Assembly (NCBI RefSeq): GCF_018991925.1
Contig: NW_024753848.1
Span: forward strand, 498,001-562,000
DNA length: 64,000 nucleotides
Direction of reading: 5' to 3'
From: Homarus americanus
Taxonomy: Eukaryota; Arthropoda; Malacostraca; Decapoda; Nephropidae
The notes under the pieces were generated by a model. It did not search any database, was not told the origin of the DNA, and saw nothing but the letters and a program-made list of their open reading frames with translations. How positions within the stretch are numbered: the stretch's first letter is position 1; each line of letters starts with the position of its first letter. Positions 47,790 through 58,804 of the stretch are shown piece after piece. The position numbers were made by a program, and so were the translations under genes.

Positions 47790-49303
47790 CTGCGGGTGAA
47801 ATAGTGTCATTAAGGGGGAGGGGGGGTCAGGGGGTCGCAGAGCCTTAACAAACCATTAACCCTTTGTGTATGTTGTTCCCTCTGTGCTAAATAAAATCAT
47901 ACTAGCTTCCCTTGAATGACTCCTATAAACCCTTGACTCCAGTAATAAAGGAACACACTAGACCCGCATAAAAGGGATTATTTATTACTTCTCACGTGTA
48001 ACAAACACTCGGGTAAGATACGGTAACCAGTGCGAACACCCGGTAAAATTGTAGATTACAGCAACCAAAGAATCTGATTAAAAAAAAAAATCTGGTGTTT
48101 CTTTAAAGTGTTTGGTTCAAATCCAACATTTATTTTTATAGGAAGTCACTCGATTTGAATTTAGCCCCCCACCCCTATAATAGTTCTATTGATTGTGTTC
48201 TGAATTCCCAGTACACCATCATGAATAAACATAATAATCTACATACTGTTAAATTAAAGCATCTTGGCCCCTTACCTGTCACCAAACTACCAACCAGGTA
48301 AGAAGAGTGAAGTGTGTGCAATGTGTTTTGTGACCACCAAATATTATCTTACAGGTTCAAAGTTGGTATTTTTTACGGTAATGTCTTCTATTAATCTACT
48401 TACCAATCTATTTACCAGTTTATCCAGAAAAAACAATTTATAATAACATAAAGCCAACCGTTATTCTTAAACCAAAACTATTGTTAGTCCAATAACTAAT
48501 TTATAAATCAACCAAAAACTAATTCATTCTATACACATGTTTCTGACTCTTTTATGACACTCACAGATTAATAATAAATATAAAAATCTACCTTAATTAA
48601 TACCAGAGAGGAGAGAAGATAATATGACAGCCTGGTCGACTCCTTCACCTGGCTTTGAAGAGGATGGTCAAGCAGTGATACCAGATTCCTCAACATTCAT
48701 TATCATCTCTTACTTTTGTCCTTTATCGTGTTTCTTTGTCTATTATTTTGTTAATAGATAGGAAATACATTTGTTTCATGTTAAATAAAATATCAATTAT
48801 TTTTATAGCTTACTTTTATATAATTGGAGTGTAGGTAATATTATTTAAACTGAATTAGTAATAATTCGTTCATACGGGGCAACGAAATCATTATTGTCCT
48901 CCTCTCAGTTCACCCCTTATGATAATATATTAACTATATTAACTGTCATATTTCTAGTGTCAATACCAAAGACTTTTCACTCATTAATAAAGGTATTTTT
49001 TCGATTTGCACGAATTTGGTGATGAAAAATATCAGCTGGCAATACTGACGAGGGGTAACAGAGGCAAGTTATTATGATTGTTGTTCCATTAAATTTTCTC
49101 AAATACTAAAACTAAATTAATGACTAAATTATCTGCATATATCACTGCCTTAAATATATTCATGGTTTCATCATATAACTTCCTCATCACTGTGAATTTG
49201 ATAGGAAAATATCACTGAATAAATGCCATATATGTTATTTAGCGACTTTAATGAATAAACTATCTATCTCAGTCATATTTGTGAAAGATGATTTAGAAGT
49301 TTA

Positions 49304-49414
<111 letters not shown>

Positions 49415-49602
49415 CAGCATCATCATCGTTCGCGTAACAGTTTAGAAAGACAAATTTGAATCCGGATTACTCACTCATGAACACCTTAGATGTAAACAAA
49501 CACACACTGGTTAGTCTGTGTGATGGAAGAAATATTAAGTTATTATTGAAGAGTAAAGTGTAAGTGTGTAGATAAATTTTAGTGAGTTAATTTTAGGCTG
49601 AA

Positions 49603-49800
49603 AAGAAAGATTATTGATGTAGTTAGGTAATTGATGTAGTTAAGGTTATTGATGTAGTTAGGCAAGGTTATTGATGTAGTTAGGTTATCGATGTGGTTAA
49701 GGTTATTGATGTAGTTAAGGTTATTGATGTGGTTAAGGTTATTGATGTGGTTAAGGTTGTTGATGTAGTTAAGTAAGGTTATTGTTGTAGTGAAGTAAGG
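49603..49800. repeat. 18-bp tandem repeat
   Basis: The unit is close to GGTTATTGATGTAGTTAA, about 10 imperfect copies, some with extra AGGC or AAGTAA. It runs directly into the SINE-like sequence. Confidence 0.88.
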
Positions 49801-50080
49801 TTAGCATCCTCGCCTCACAAGGGAGCTGCCTCGGATACGATCCCCAGTCAGGGTGAAACTATGGACAAGTTTATTTACGCCATTTGCCTCTGTCTACCCA
49901 GCAGTAATTAGGGACCTAGATGTTGATCAATTTGTGAATTGTATTCCAGGGTAATGGTTAGCCAGTGCAGTTGACGAGTTGTCCAGTCTACTCGGACTAT
50001 TCCTTGACACTGGGTTATACAGCTCATTAACTAGGGGTGTGATTGTTGTGTTGGCGAGTTTCTACACCTTAAATAAATTC
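49797..50080 (+). repeat. tRNA-derived SINE
   Basis: The head reads GGTTAGCATCCTCGCCTCAC and then TACGATCCCC, a recognisable degenerate tRNA (anticodon-arm and B-box regions). The body includes TCTACCCAGCAGTAATTAGG, a block that recurs in arthropod SINE bodies. The exact 3' end is not clear. Confidence 0.65.
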
Positions 50081-50082
50081 AA

Positions 50083-50490
50083 GCCGAGGAGGCCCTTGGG
50101 CCGGTGTCGTGCGACAAACCTTCCGGGGTAAATGCTTAGTTTTGGGTAAGATTTAGTAATGTTAGGTTAGGTCAGGATTCCTTGGGTTTGATTGGTTAAT
50201 TTTTTGTGTTTTTACCCCACAATTTCCTTCGACTTCAAAGCACTGCCCACTTTGTGCTTTCATTGTCTTTTGTAGTGAGTATGTTTCACATCATCCTTAT
50301 ACTGTAGTCAGTTTGCCCAAGATATAATGGGAAATTCATTCAAAACCTTCCATTACCGTATTTATTAATATTTTCAGCTCTCACAAATCAATCATACATC
50401 TCAGGTGTCGATAATGAACATCAGTAATTGCTGAGCCCAGAAGGTTTATCGCACCGGAAGATTTGTCGCATGACACCGGCCTTCCTCGTT
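50083..50490. mobile_element. Inverted-repeat element, about 405 bp
   Basis: Left GCCGGTGTCGTGCGACAAAC followed by CTTCCGG; the right end carries the reverse complement, with GACACCGGCCTTCCTCG. The arms are about 45 bp and the middle is AT-rich without coding sequence. It begins where the SINE ends, so the two may have moved together or be one composite. No clear target duplication. Confidence 0.7.
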
Positions 50491-51125
50491 ACACGAGGGG
50501 CAACCATTACTGATATAGCTAAGTACTGTAAGGTTATTGATGGAGTTAATACTGTATTCTGAAACACCGTCTTGTGAGAACTTTATGGAACTTTTTAATA
50601 GAAGAAATCTGATTACAAGTATTTTAATTTAGAGTATCCAATAAAAGTGGAGGAATTGCAACTTACTTTTGTTTTTTGCATTGTTTTGTCACAGTTTATC
50701 ATCTGTTGTTTGATTAAAAGCAGCTTATATAGAACTGAATAGATGGCACTCTATTTATTTTCTATTATATATATGATTAACTATATTAAATAGAGAAAAC
50801 AAATTAACAATGATTACACATTGAAATTATGGTGGTCATATTGTGGAAAAATCTACTGATTGACATCTCTGCTAAAAAAAAAAAATAAAAGCTTGTAATT
50901 TATTGGTTTCTGAATGATTTCCCAGGAATAAATCAAATAAAGACGATAATACGTTAATTAGGGTGGATTTGGACTACTTAAGGAAATACTTTGAATACTT
51001 ATGAGGTAATCTGGTATTATATATTGTTTTCTTTGTGTTAATACTGTATATGAAAAGAGCCTTATGTGGTTAGATCATGGTTGATATTGTGGACTTAATC
51101 ACTTGTGTTTTGTTTTACTGTGCAG

Positions 51126-51305
51126 CATTATTACAGGAGAGTGATAGAGAGTGCAGTCAACACAAGGCTAAAGATGCTGAACCCTGAAGTAGTGAAGTTC
51201 CCGGCACCAGAGAACTTTGTGTCCTACAGTCAACACTCCTGGCACGACTCTCACAACGATCACTCGTGGCAACGGGTCATTGATCATCATCCGTTCAATA
51301 CTAAA
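51126..51305 (+). CDS. RPP40: RPP40 exon with start codon
   Basis: The acceptor is TTTTACTGTGCAG, the ATG is at 51174 and the donor AAA/GTGAGG at 51306; coding residues 1-44. The frame is open back to the acceptor (HYYRRVIESAV...), so a longer N-terminus from an upstream exon cannot be excluded. Confidence 0.88.
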
Positions 51306-54300
51306 GTGAGGGAATTATCAACTTTTAGGTATGCATGTACTGTTGTGAAAAAAGTCATGTCGCCTCCTCTGCTGCTCCACGAACCCCAAGATTCAAACTC
51401 GTTAATCCAAAGCAGTAGTCACATGCATTATTCTGTCCATAAATGCTTCGGATTCATAAGTTTGAATCTCGGGGTTCATGGAGTAGTGGAAGAGGCCAAG
51501 TGACTTTTGTTGGCAACTGTACATCTAATACAGCAGTACAGTACAGTATATACAGGGGACCAGCGGCTTCATGAAATAAGATTCTGATGAACATTATATG
51601 CAAATATTTTTCCTTGATGTCTTAAAACTTTCTAATCTTTTAATAAACTTGTCCTGCATCACAATTTCTCTTATTTTCCTACTACTTTAGTATTGCCAAA
51701 CTCCTTGACCAACTCTACTGCAAACAAAAGTGGGAGAGGAGAAAAGTTACAGAGAAACCATGATTTTATTATCAATTTAGCAGTTTTATTGGCTATTGTT
51801 ATTTTCTTTTACCTTTTTTTCTTCTTTAAGGTGTCACTACTTCTCCCAGACACTCCCAGTTTACCAGAGTTCCTGCATGACTCTCTGACCACCAACACAG
51901 AGTTCTACCTCATCAAGAACCTACCAGTGTTGGAGTTCTGTTCTCCTGTTTTCCTTCAAGCATTTCTTAAGACAGGTAAGATATATTTAGCCTCTTTTTA
52001 TCTCACTGGTGTTACTGACTTCTAGAGGATTAAATTAACTGCTGGAGTGAACCTTTCTAAATACTTACTGAACCTGTGCAATAAAAAAAGCTTCTTGAAC
52101 CATAGTTAATAAGGCACCTCTTTAGTGGGCAGTAGTGTCGCAGTTTGCATCACCTACCGTCAACTCTTGTATTGGTTAGATTGGAAACTTGGCTCCTCAA
52201 TTAAGTGCAGAAAAAGGCTATCAAAACAGTCGCCAATAATGTCTCTAGCAGAAATCTTTTAGCAGTGTACATTCATAGGGACATCTCATCATTTGCTTTC
52301 TCTATTCTAAAGATATTTATAATTATAGCACTCGGATATGGTTCATTCAATAGTCCCACCACCCTGCGCCTTTAATTGATCCCCCCCGAGGGCATCTGGG
52401 AAGATCCATTCCTACTTTTGTGTTGAAATACCTTCTTCAGATCCTCTACCTATCAAAACTTACTTATACCCCCAAACACTGTGTGAAACTCCCTGCCACA
52501 AAGTGTTTTTCCTCTCTCATAATCCCTTTAGTAGTTTAAATCATCCACCTTCCAATACCTTCAGTCTTTGGCAAGGAAGTAGAGATTTGTCAATGCTGAT
52601 TTATTTGGTCTCTTTTAGATTTCAGAATCAATCACCTTAATATAATTTCTTATCCAGAATGTAATTAGTAAATAAGCAGTCCATTTTAGTAGGTGATTCA
52701 TTTTTTTTTTTTGTGATCCTATATGTTAATGCTGATTTATAATATATATTCTCAGGTCAGTTATATGCAGTCAGTTGTAAAAGTCTGTTAGATGTGGATA
52801 ACACCGCAGCCTTAACACCGGATGGACAGCTTCATCTTATACTCAACAAGTTCACCTACCAAGAACTGTCTCTCAGTGGTACTCTGTCTGCCCACATTCT
52901 CCGCAAACCCTTAGAAAGATTTGGTAAGACTGATGATTCCTTCAACGTGAAGCATTTTAGCTGTAATGGGCGTCATAGCAGTAGTGTAATGATATGATCG
53001 ACTTTATTCCGACTGATTTTTTAGGTTCCTGTTTATTGCACATCCTGAAATATAGTACAGTACAGTACAGGTGATCATTTATGGTTCTTGAGTAAAAAAA
53101 ACAACCCTGTATCAGTGTATAAGAGAATATTGTTTGAATCACTGGGACGGTCTCCTTTGAAGTAAACAGAATTACACAGTTTAGTCAGATTTAATCTCAT
53201 TACTGGCCCTTCATTTAATCCTTTCAATTTTGATATTGTATTTGGCCAACGCTAGAGGATTTTATTCAGCAGAAAGGGGAACCCAGTACACAAGTGATCA
53301 AGAAATTATGGTGGAATTTGAGCAATGCCACAAGCCATAGTTTTCTCTCTTTTTTTTGCTCACAGCTTCCTCAAAGTCTTCCTCCAAACTCAATAGCTTC
53401 TTCTTTATTTACATTTTGTTTCTTACTTCCACTGTCATGATCATTATACTGTACAGCTCTTTGACATGCTCTACCCACCTTTCTTTTGTACTTCTGTCTG
53501 TGTGTGTCTCATGTTAGTACAGTCCCTGGATCACATGTAACTCCCACCTCCTCCTTTGTTGTTGTTTACTGTGGGGTAATTATGGAATGTAACCCCTGCA
53601 GTTAACAAAGGATTATTGGATACAGTACTACAATGAAACCTCTATTTTAACGGACTACAGTACATACAATATATGGAGAGGAAACTCCGTTATATCGAGG
53701 GTCTGATAGATGTGAAACCCCCATATCACGGATTATACGGAGAGAGAAGTCCAATATATAGAGGTTTCACTGTAATTGTTTTGTTTTCATTAACGTATAT
53801 TTTGCCTCGACAGTTGTTAAAGTGAATATGAAGGAGCCGAGTTTCAAGCCCGGACGTCCACACTACACCACGGTCACATCAGCCTTCACTCAAGTTCACC
53901 TCACATTCACCTTTTGGTTGACATGGATTCCAGATGGTTAGTATTTTAAAAACCTGAAGCTGTATGGTGTTTCATTATCGTTCTCATTGTTACTGTATGT
54001 AGATAGAAGTAATGCAACATTACAGGTATTTAACTAGTGACCTGAGGAGCTTCTTGTAATGATTTCGTAATATGGAAATTACTGTAATCATGATTACAAA
54101 CATACATAAAGTCTTGGGAAAAGTATTAAAAAAATGTCACCTAAGTTCAAGTCTTGGTACAGAGAAAAAACTTTGGGAAAAGTATAAATTTTTCTTCAAA
54201 AACTACTTAAGTAAAAGAATAAAGTACTCGTAACCTGATCTGAAACACTCGTGGAGGAAAAGATTCAGTGTTGTTCCAAGAACACCACAGTTGTCCAATG

Positions 54301-55780
54301 GTGAAAGGTTGTCTCTTGAGGGACTTGATGAAGGACTCAGAAACCACATATAAAAACCCCAACCAATACTTCAACATGTAACGGTACGCACAGACTGATG
54401 ACAATTCCTCATTTCCTTATGTTAATGATTTTATTTCTCGGGAATTCTATATTCTCGAGGTTGTTTATTATGCCGAGCAACTTTAAAAATAATTGTATTT
54501 CAGACACAGGCGTTTGTCCTTCATCTATAGCCAAGTATTTCCACGACCTTGGCTACAGCGTTGAGGAACGGAAGTCGTCCCTGAGCCAGAGCATCGTGAC
54601 GGAGGTTGACATGCCCGTACTTGGCAAAGATGGAGAAGACACGGACCCTGAAGATGTTTTCGAATGGATTGGATGTCAGACGCTAGGAGTACACCTGTGA
54701 GTGGAGAACGGTGGAGTGAACGAAATCTCATACTCGAGTCAAGGGGGTGAAGTGAGCAAGTGGTGAGAGGTACCAGTAATGACAATAAACATCCTGACAG
54801 AGTTCACCTTTGTTAGATACTTAATATTTTTTAGCTGTAGGACTCAGTCGTCGATGCAGACAGAGCTGTTGTTACAATTAGTTACGTACTCTCTTGGAAG
54901 AATCAGGATTATGAACCCCGACTCAGTGTTTTATTTGACTAGCGAGTCATCCAGGTCACCAGAATAAAACTTTAAGTAAAACTAACATTATTTTGAACCA
55001 CCTTGAGCCATAAAGAGATTTCAAAGCACAAATTAACTGTTTCTACGGAAAGATATTATGTAATCATGGATGAGATGTGTCACCAGGCCTGTAGAGAATA
55101 CACTGTATAGTAGTTAAGGTGTTATGGTGTGTGTGTACGGATCTACTAATTTCCTCTTCTTTCTTTTCATTCAGGAAGACTGAAGGTACAACAGTGTGCG
55201 AGGTGGTCACTCCAAAGCCAAGTACTCTCGTTAATAATGTGTGTAGCTTACAGTGTACCGGTTTCTTCACCCCGAGGCAACTAAGCTCCTTACTCTCTCA
55301 ACTCAGGTGAGAGTCCCATATCTACCATAGTACAGTACAATAGTTGGTAATCTCATCTGTATGCTCTCGCTACTTGGCATGTATACTTCTTGCTATTTTT
55401 CCCATAATGATGTTATTTGGATTAATATCACCATAGATTCCACAGCAGTCTTACAACGTCAGTGAACAAGAAGCAACTGGCATTAGATTTTTTTTTACCT
55501 ATGTGATGTTATTTGTTAATGGGAAGCAGTAATACATTATGGTGTTATCAACAGACTGTGGCTGAAGCAGAGAAGTGAGTCAGCCGTACCCTGGTTGAGT
55601 ATGACTGTTTATGGACATCCAGATTCTCCTATCAACTGGGGCACCTCGGAACACGTCTATCACACAAACGGAGACAATCTCTACACTCTGGTTATTTTGA
55701 GAGACCAGCTACGATTATATAAAGTCTCGTGTTCAAGAAAACCACAGAGAATGTATGTGAAATCTAATAAAAATAAATGA
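51126..55780 (+). CDS. RPP40: RPP40, RNase P/MRP protein subunit p40, complete
   Basis: Seven exons join in phase: 51126-51305 (ATG at 51174), 51831-51975, 52756-52923, 53814-53936, 54504-54696, 55175-55306 and 55555-55780. The product is 372 residues; human RPP40 is 363. Recognisable landmarks: NTEFYLIKNLPVLEF near the N-terminus, LLDVDNTAALTPDGQLHL, a Trp-rich FTFWLTWIPD, EDVFEWIGC, PSTLVNNVCSLQCTGFFTP, and SMTVYGHPDSPINWG with GDNLYTLVILRD at the C-terminus. Their order matches RPP40 throughout. Role of the family: protein subunit of nuclear RNase P and RNase MRP in tRNA and rRNA processing. The ATG is chosen because the human N-terminus lines up there, although the exon stays open upstream to its acceptor. 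Confidence 0.94.
51340..51519. mobile_element. Foldback MITE, 180 bp, copy 2
   Basis: TA on both sides (51338-51339 and 51520-51521); a palindrome sharing CACGAACCCCAAGATTCAAA, AATGCTTCGGATTCAT and TTATTCTGTCCAT with the copy at 30605-30777. It sits 34 bp after the donor of RPP40 exon 1. Confidence 0.85.
51831..51975 (+). CDS. RPP40: RPP40 exon 2
   Basis: Acceptor CTTCTTTAAG, donor ACAG/GTAAGA; phase 0 in, phase 1 out. It encodes VSLLLPDTPSLPEF and NTEFYLIKNLPVLEFC, a strongly RPP40-like stretch. Confidence 0.93.
51976..52755 (+). other. RPP40 intron 2 with a degenerate reverse transcriptase tail
   Basis: About 52120-52530 looks like a decayed non-LTR reverse transcriptase C-terminus: VQKKAIKTVANNVS is readable in one frame and YTPKHCVKLPATKCF in another, like the motifs near the end of such elements. 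Too decayed for family assignment. Confidence 0.4.
52756..52923 (+). CDS. RPP40: RPP40 exon 3
   Basis: Acceptor TATATTCTCAG, donor TTTG/GTAAGA; phase 1 at both ends. It encodes GQLYAVSCKSLLDVDNTAAL and KFTYQELSLSG. Confidence 0.93.
53240..53305. repeat. TTAACCC-family MITE fragment, reverse orientation
   Basis: GCTAGAGGATTTTATTCAGC then GAACCCAGTACACAAG matches the reverse complement of the 14.4, 25.5 and 26.0 kb copies. The outer ends are worn. Confidence 0.6.
53631..53772. mobile_element. Tigger-like MITE, 142 bp, copy 2
   Basis: TA on both sides (53629-53630, 53773-53774). Inverted ends CAATGAAACCTCTAT and GAGGTTTCACTG. Same family as 35465-35598. Confidence 0.87.
53814..53936 (+). CDS. 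RPP40: RPP40 exon 4
   Basis: Acceptor GCCTCGACAG, donor GATG/GTTAGT; phase 1 at both ends. It encodes VVKVNMKEPSF and HLTFTFWLTWIPD. A Tigger-like MITE ends about 40 bp upstream of the acceptor. Confidence 0.9.
54504..54696 (+). CDS. RPP40: RPP40 exon 5
   Basis: Acceptor TGTATTTCAG, donor ACCT/GTGAGT; phase 1 in, phase 2 out. It encodes DTGVCPSSIAKYFHDLGY, an acidic middle and EDVFEWIGCQTLGVHL. Confidence 0.92.
55175..55306 (+). CDS. RPP40: RPP40 exon 6
   Basis: Acceptor TTTTCATTCAG, donor CTCAG/GTGAGA; phase 2 at both ends. It encodes PKPSTLVNNVCSLQCTGFFT and LSSLLSQL. Confidence 0.93.
55555..55780 (+). CDS. RPP40: RPP40 last exon
   Basis: Acceptor TTATCAACAG; 74 residues then TGA at 55778-55780. 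It includes LSMTVYGHPDSPINWG and NGDNLYTLVILRDQ. Two AATAAA hexamers (55766 and 55772) lie just before the stop codon; another at 56087 is a more usual position for a poly(A) signal. Confidence 0.93.
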
Positions 55781-58700
55781 AGCTCAAGGAATTAGTACAG
55801 CACATTACATTTTTGGTGTTCCTGCCATTATCTGTTGTGTTTATGTTTTTTTATATGGCAATAGCTATAATGTATTTTCCTTTCGTTATGGTAAACAAAA
55901 ATGAAGGAATTATTAAGAATGGTTTTTCTTTAGTGTGGTAAATGAATGCATTGCAAACATTCATTAAATCCAAGGAAAAAACCTTATTAAGCAGACCTGA
56001 ATCAGAGTTCAAGATACAAATTTTTCTGATTACAGCAAATGAGCAAGTGTCACAGAAGAGGCCAAGTACAGTACAGTACATCTTAAAATAAAAAAATTCT
56101 CACACTAAAGAAAAACGACAAGGAATAAGACATTCTACTGTATATATCAACATGTTATAAGTCAAGGAAATGCCATTCACTGTGCAATCAACAACAAAGA
56201 TATGTCTAGAGTAAAGAGCTGTAGTAGTCGCAACTATAGTGACAACAAACATCCATAACAAAAACAAAAAGTTTAACCATACCTCCAGAGGTGTCAACAG
56301 GATATGGAAACTAAAGCAAATAGCGAGGTTTCCTTGCACTCACGGAGTTGGCTCGGAATTGTAGAATGAATTTTATGTTGGATAGATCTGTTTGAAAAAC
56401 CCCAATGACTCAAATGGGGAACTTTTTATATAAATACAGTACTGATAAAAAACGTTAAGAGAACTTGGTAACAAAGGGAATTCTTTTAATGACATCACCT
56501 TCAGTGGTGAACTCTAAAAGTGGCTTAAGAGGCCAAAATAGGATTGGCATTATTTTTCAGTCCAACAGAGGGTACATCTAGTGTGGGAGGGGCGGCAATA
56601 ATCCTGATGCTGCGCTTGTCCACCATGGTAGGGTTGATGATCTCCCACATGCAAAATGTCTATTCAGTATTTTATTTGGTTTGTCTTAGGTGTATCCTTA
56701 CTGTTGTCCATCATAACTGTATTTGCCATTTTTTAAACAGCTGCTGAAGAGTTGCTTTGGTAGTCTACTCTTGTCCATGGGGGTAACATGACTTATCCAG
56801 CATAGTTGATAACAGACAAAGTCAGCTTCAATGGTCCAATAGTTGATGATGGCGAGGATATTGGCATTTGTGCTGTCTTCCCAGGAAATTCAATGAATAA
56901 AAGAGAGTTGATGATAACTCTCAGCAACCTGGAGGTGTTGCCTGTGTGTGACCCATGTCTCACTACCATACAGCAGGGTGGGGAGGGCCAATGTTTGACA
57001 GATACGCAGCTTTGTCGATAGTCTCAACTCACTACAACTGAACACACAGGTATGTAATCTGCCAAAGGCCTGAGGCACACTTTTGATCCAAAGTTGGATT
57101 TCCTCGCTGTTGTTTGTGGTTAAAACTGGAGAGGCTGGTGACTAGAGCAGAGGCAGGCACACTGGATGACTGTCAGAAACTATCCACGACTTAGTCTATA
57201 AAGATATTACTGTAGTTATGTACAGCATAATAAACAGATAAGAAATATAGGCCACAGATTACCGTCATCAACTATAAGTGATAAATATTTCGTTGAGTCT
57301 TGATACAATATTACAGTACGGTAGTTGACGATCTTGTAAGTTATTTGTAAACTCTTTTCTTATACCAAACACCTTGAAAGACCTCTTCACTGGGTTTATA
57401 AAAGAACTATTTTTGATCCAAAGACTGTAGCCACAATACCACTCAATTCATTTCACCATCTGACAGAACAGTCGTTTAGTACATATGAATAAGTATTTTC
57501 TATACAGTATTTAAAAACATTAACGTTTTAAAGGATAAATTTATAATACATAATAATTAAGCAAGCACTACATAACATAATTTATTAACAAAGTATAAAT
57601 ATTTTCAAAGTAACAATATAATGGGAACTACATAACAACAGCTATCAACATTGTATATATTAAACTAAAGGGTAAAAAATAATGTCCATTAACATAATCA
57701 ATAAATTAAAGCAGTCTGCTACAAATAAATTACTATGCTGAATAAATAACTTATTCCTTGAGGATAAATGTTTCTTTCAGAGACAACTAAACAAAAGATA
57801 TACAACAGAGTATCTCAAAGTACAGTGGTGAAAAGTTCTAAACAAATGAATGAGTGTTTCCTTAGGTAGACTTTATCCTGTAACTTCCTGCAATGTCATC
57901 TCATAAACCTGCTACTGTATTTAAATTAGACATCTGGGATAACAAACAGAAAGTACACAATGGTCTGCCGCCACTCCACACTCTTACAGGATCCCCGAGG
58001 AAAGAATCAACCCTCGCTACACACAGTTAATGTCGAACAACACGACCAAACATTAATATGAGTGTTTGGCGTATTAGTAGCAACTGATTTGATTAAACTC
58101 ATTTTGCAAAACATACTGACAGTCAAACCATTTTCTGTGTTTGTATTATCAGTTTAGTCCAACTCCTTAAAGCTAGCTGCAGCTTAGCTGTAGCTCAGAG
58201 TATCAACAAAGACCTGGGTGATTAAATACTGTACAGTTATCTATACTCCAGCACAAGTAACTATAACCCGCAAGAAATTTCATAATAGGTCTTGCATACT
58301 TTAAGAAATATTGCTTGGTGTGTTGCTGCCTTATCAACACAGCCACCTTGGTTCACTATAGTCCTTCAACACTATCACAGGATTGTTGTGTATAAGTGAG
58401 TACTGCTCAGGTAAAGTGGCAGCACAGAAGAACCAGCAGAAGTACATACGACATGACTTGCCAGGTGGGGGTGTTGTCAGCTATAATTAACTTAACACTA
58501 CTTATATAATGTAATGTAACACTACTTGGATGCCGGGTCGACATACTTATCACAAATATCCCTGAGTAGGTTGAGCATATGAGACTTTACATCTCAATAG
58601 GAGCTTTTGGTGGGCACAGGAACCAAAACACCACGAAAAGTCCTTGTTGGGTTAACGCGTTCTGAATATTATGTTGAAATCACGTGCTGTATGGTGTGTG

Positions 58701-58804
58701 AGCAAGCACTTCAGATAATGATTCCTTTGGTGATTACAGTATTCTTAAGTGTTGCTTTGAAATTCTGACTGAGCCACTGAAGCTAAGTGTTAGTGGTACA
58801 GTCA
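55781..58804. other. Spacer between convergent RPP40 and LivJ-like genes
   Basis: AT-rich. Contains a reverse transcriptase fragment (56560-57130) and presumably both 3' UTRs. A minus-strand AATAAA at 57586-57581 is the candidate for the gene on the right. No other gene is recognised. Confidence 0.6.
56560..57130 (-). pseudogene. Non-LTR reverse transcriptase C-terminal fragment
   Basis: On the minus strand TLALPTLLYGSETWVTHRQH is the typical post-catalytic block of RTE/Jockey-type RTs (LLYGSETW). Further left, INPTMVDKRSIRIIAAPPT fits the continuation. The two are in shifted frames, so it is a broken remnant. Confidence 0.65.
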
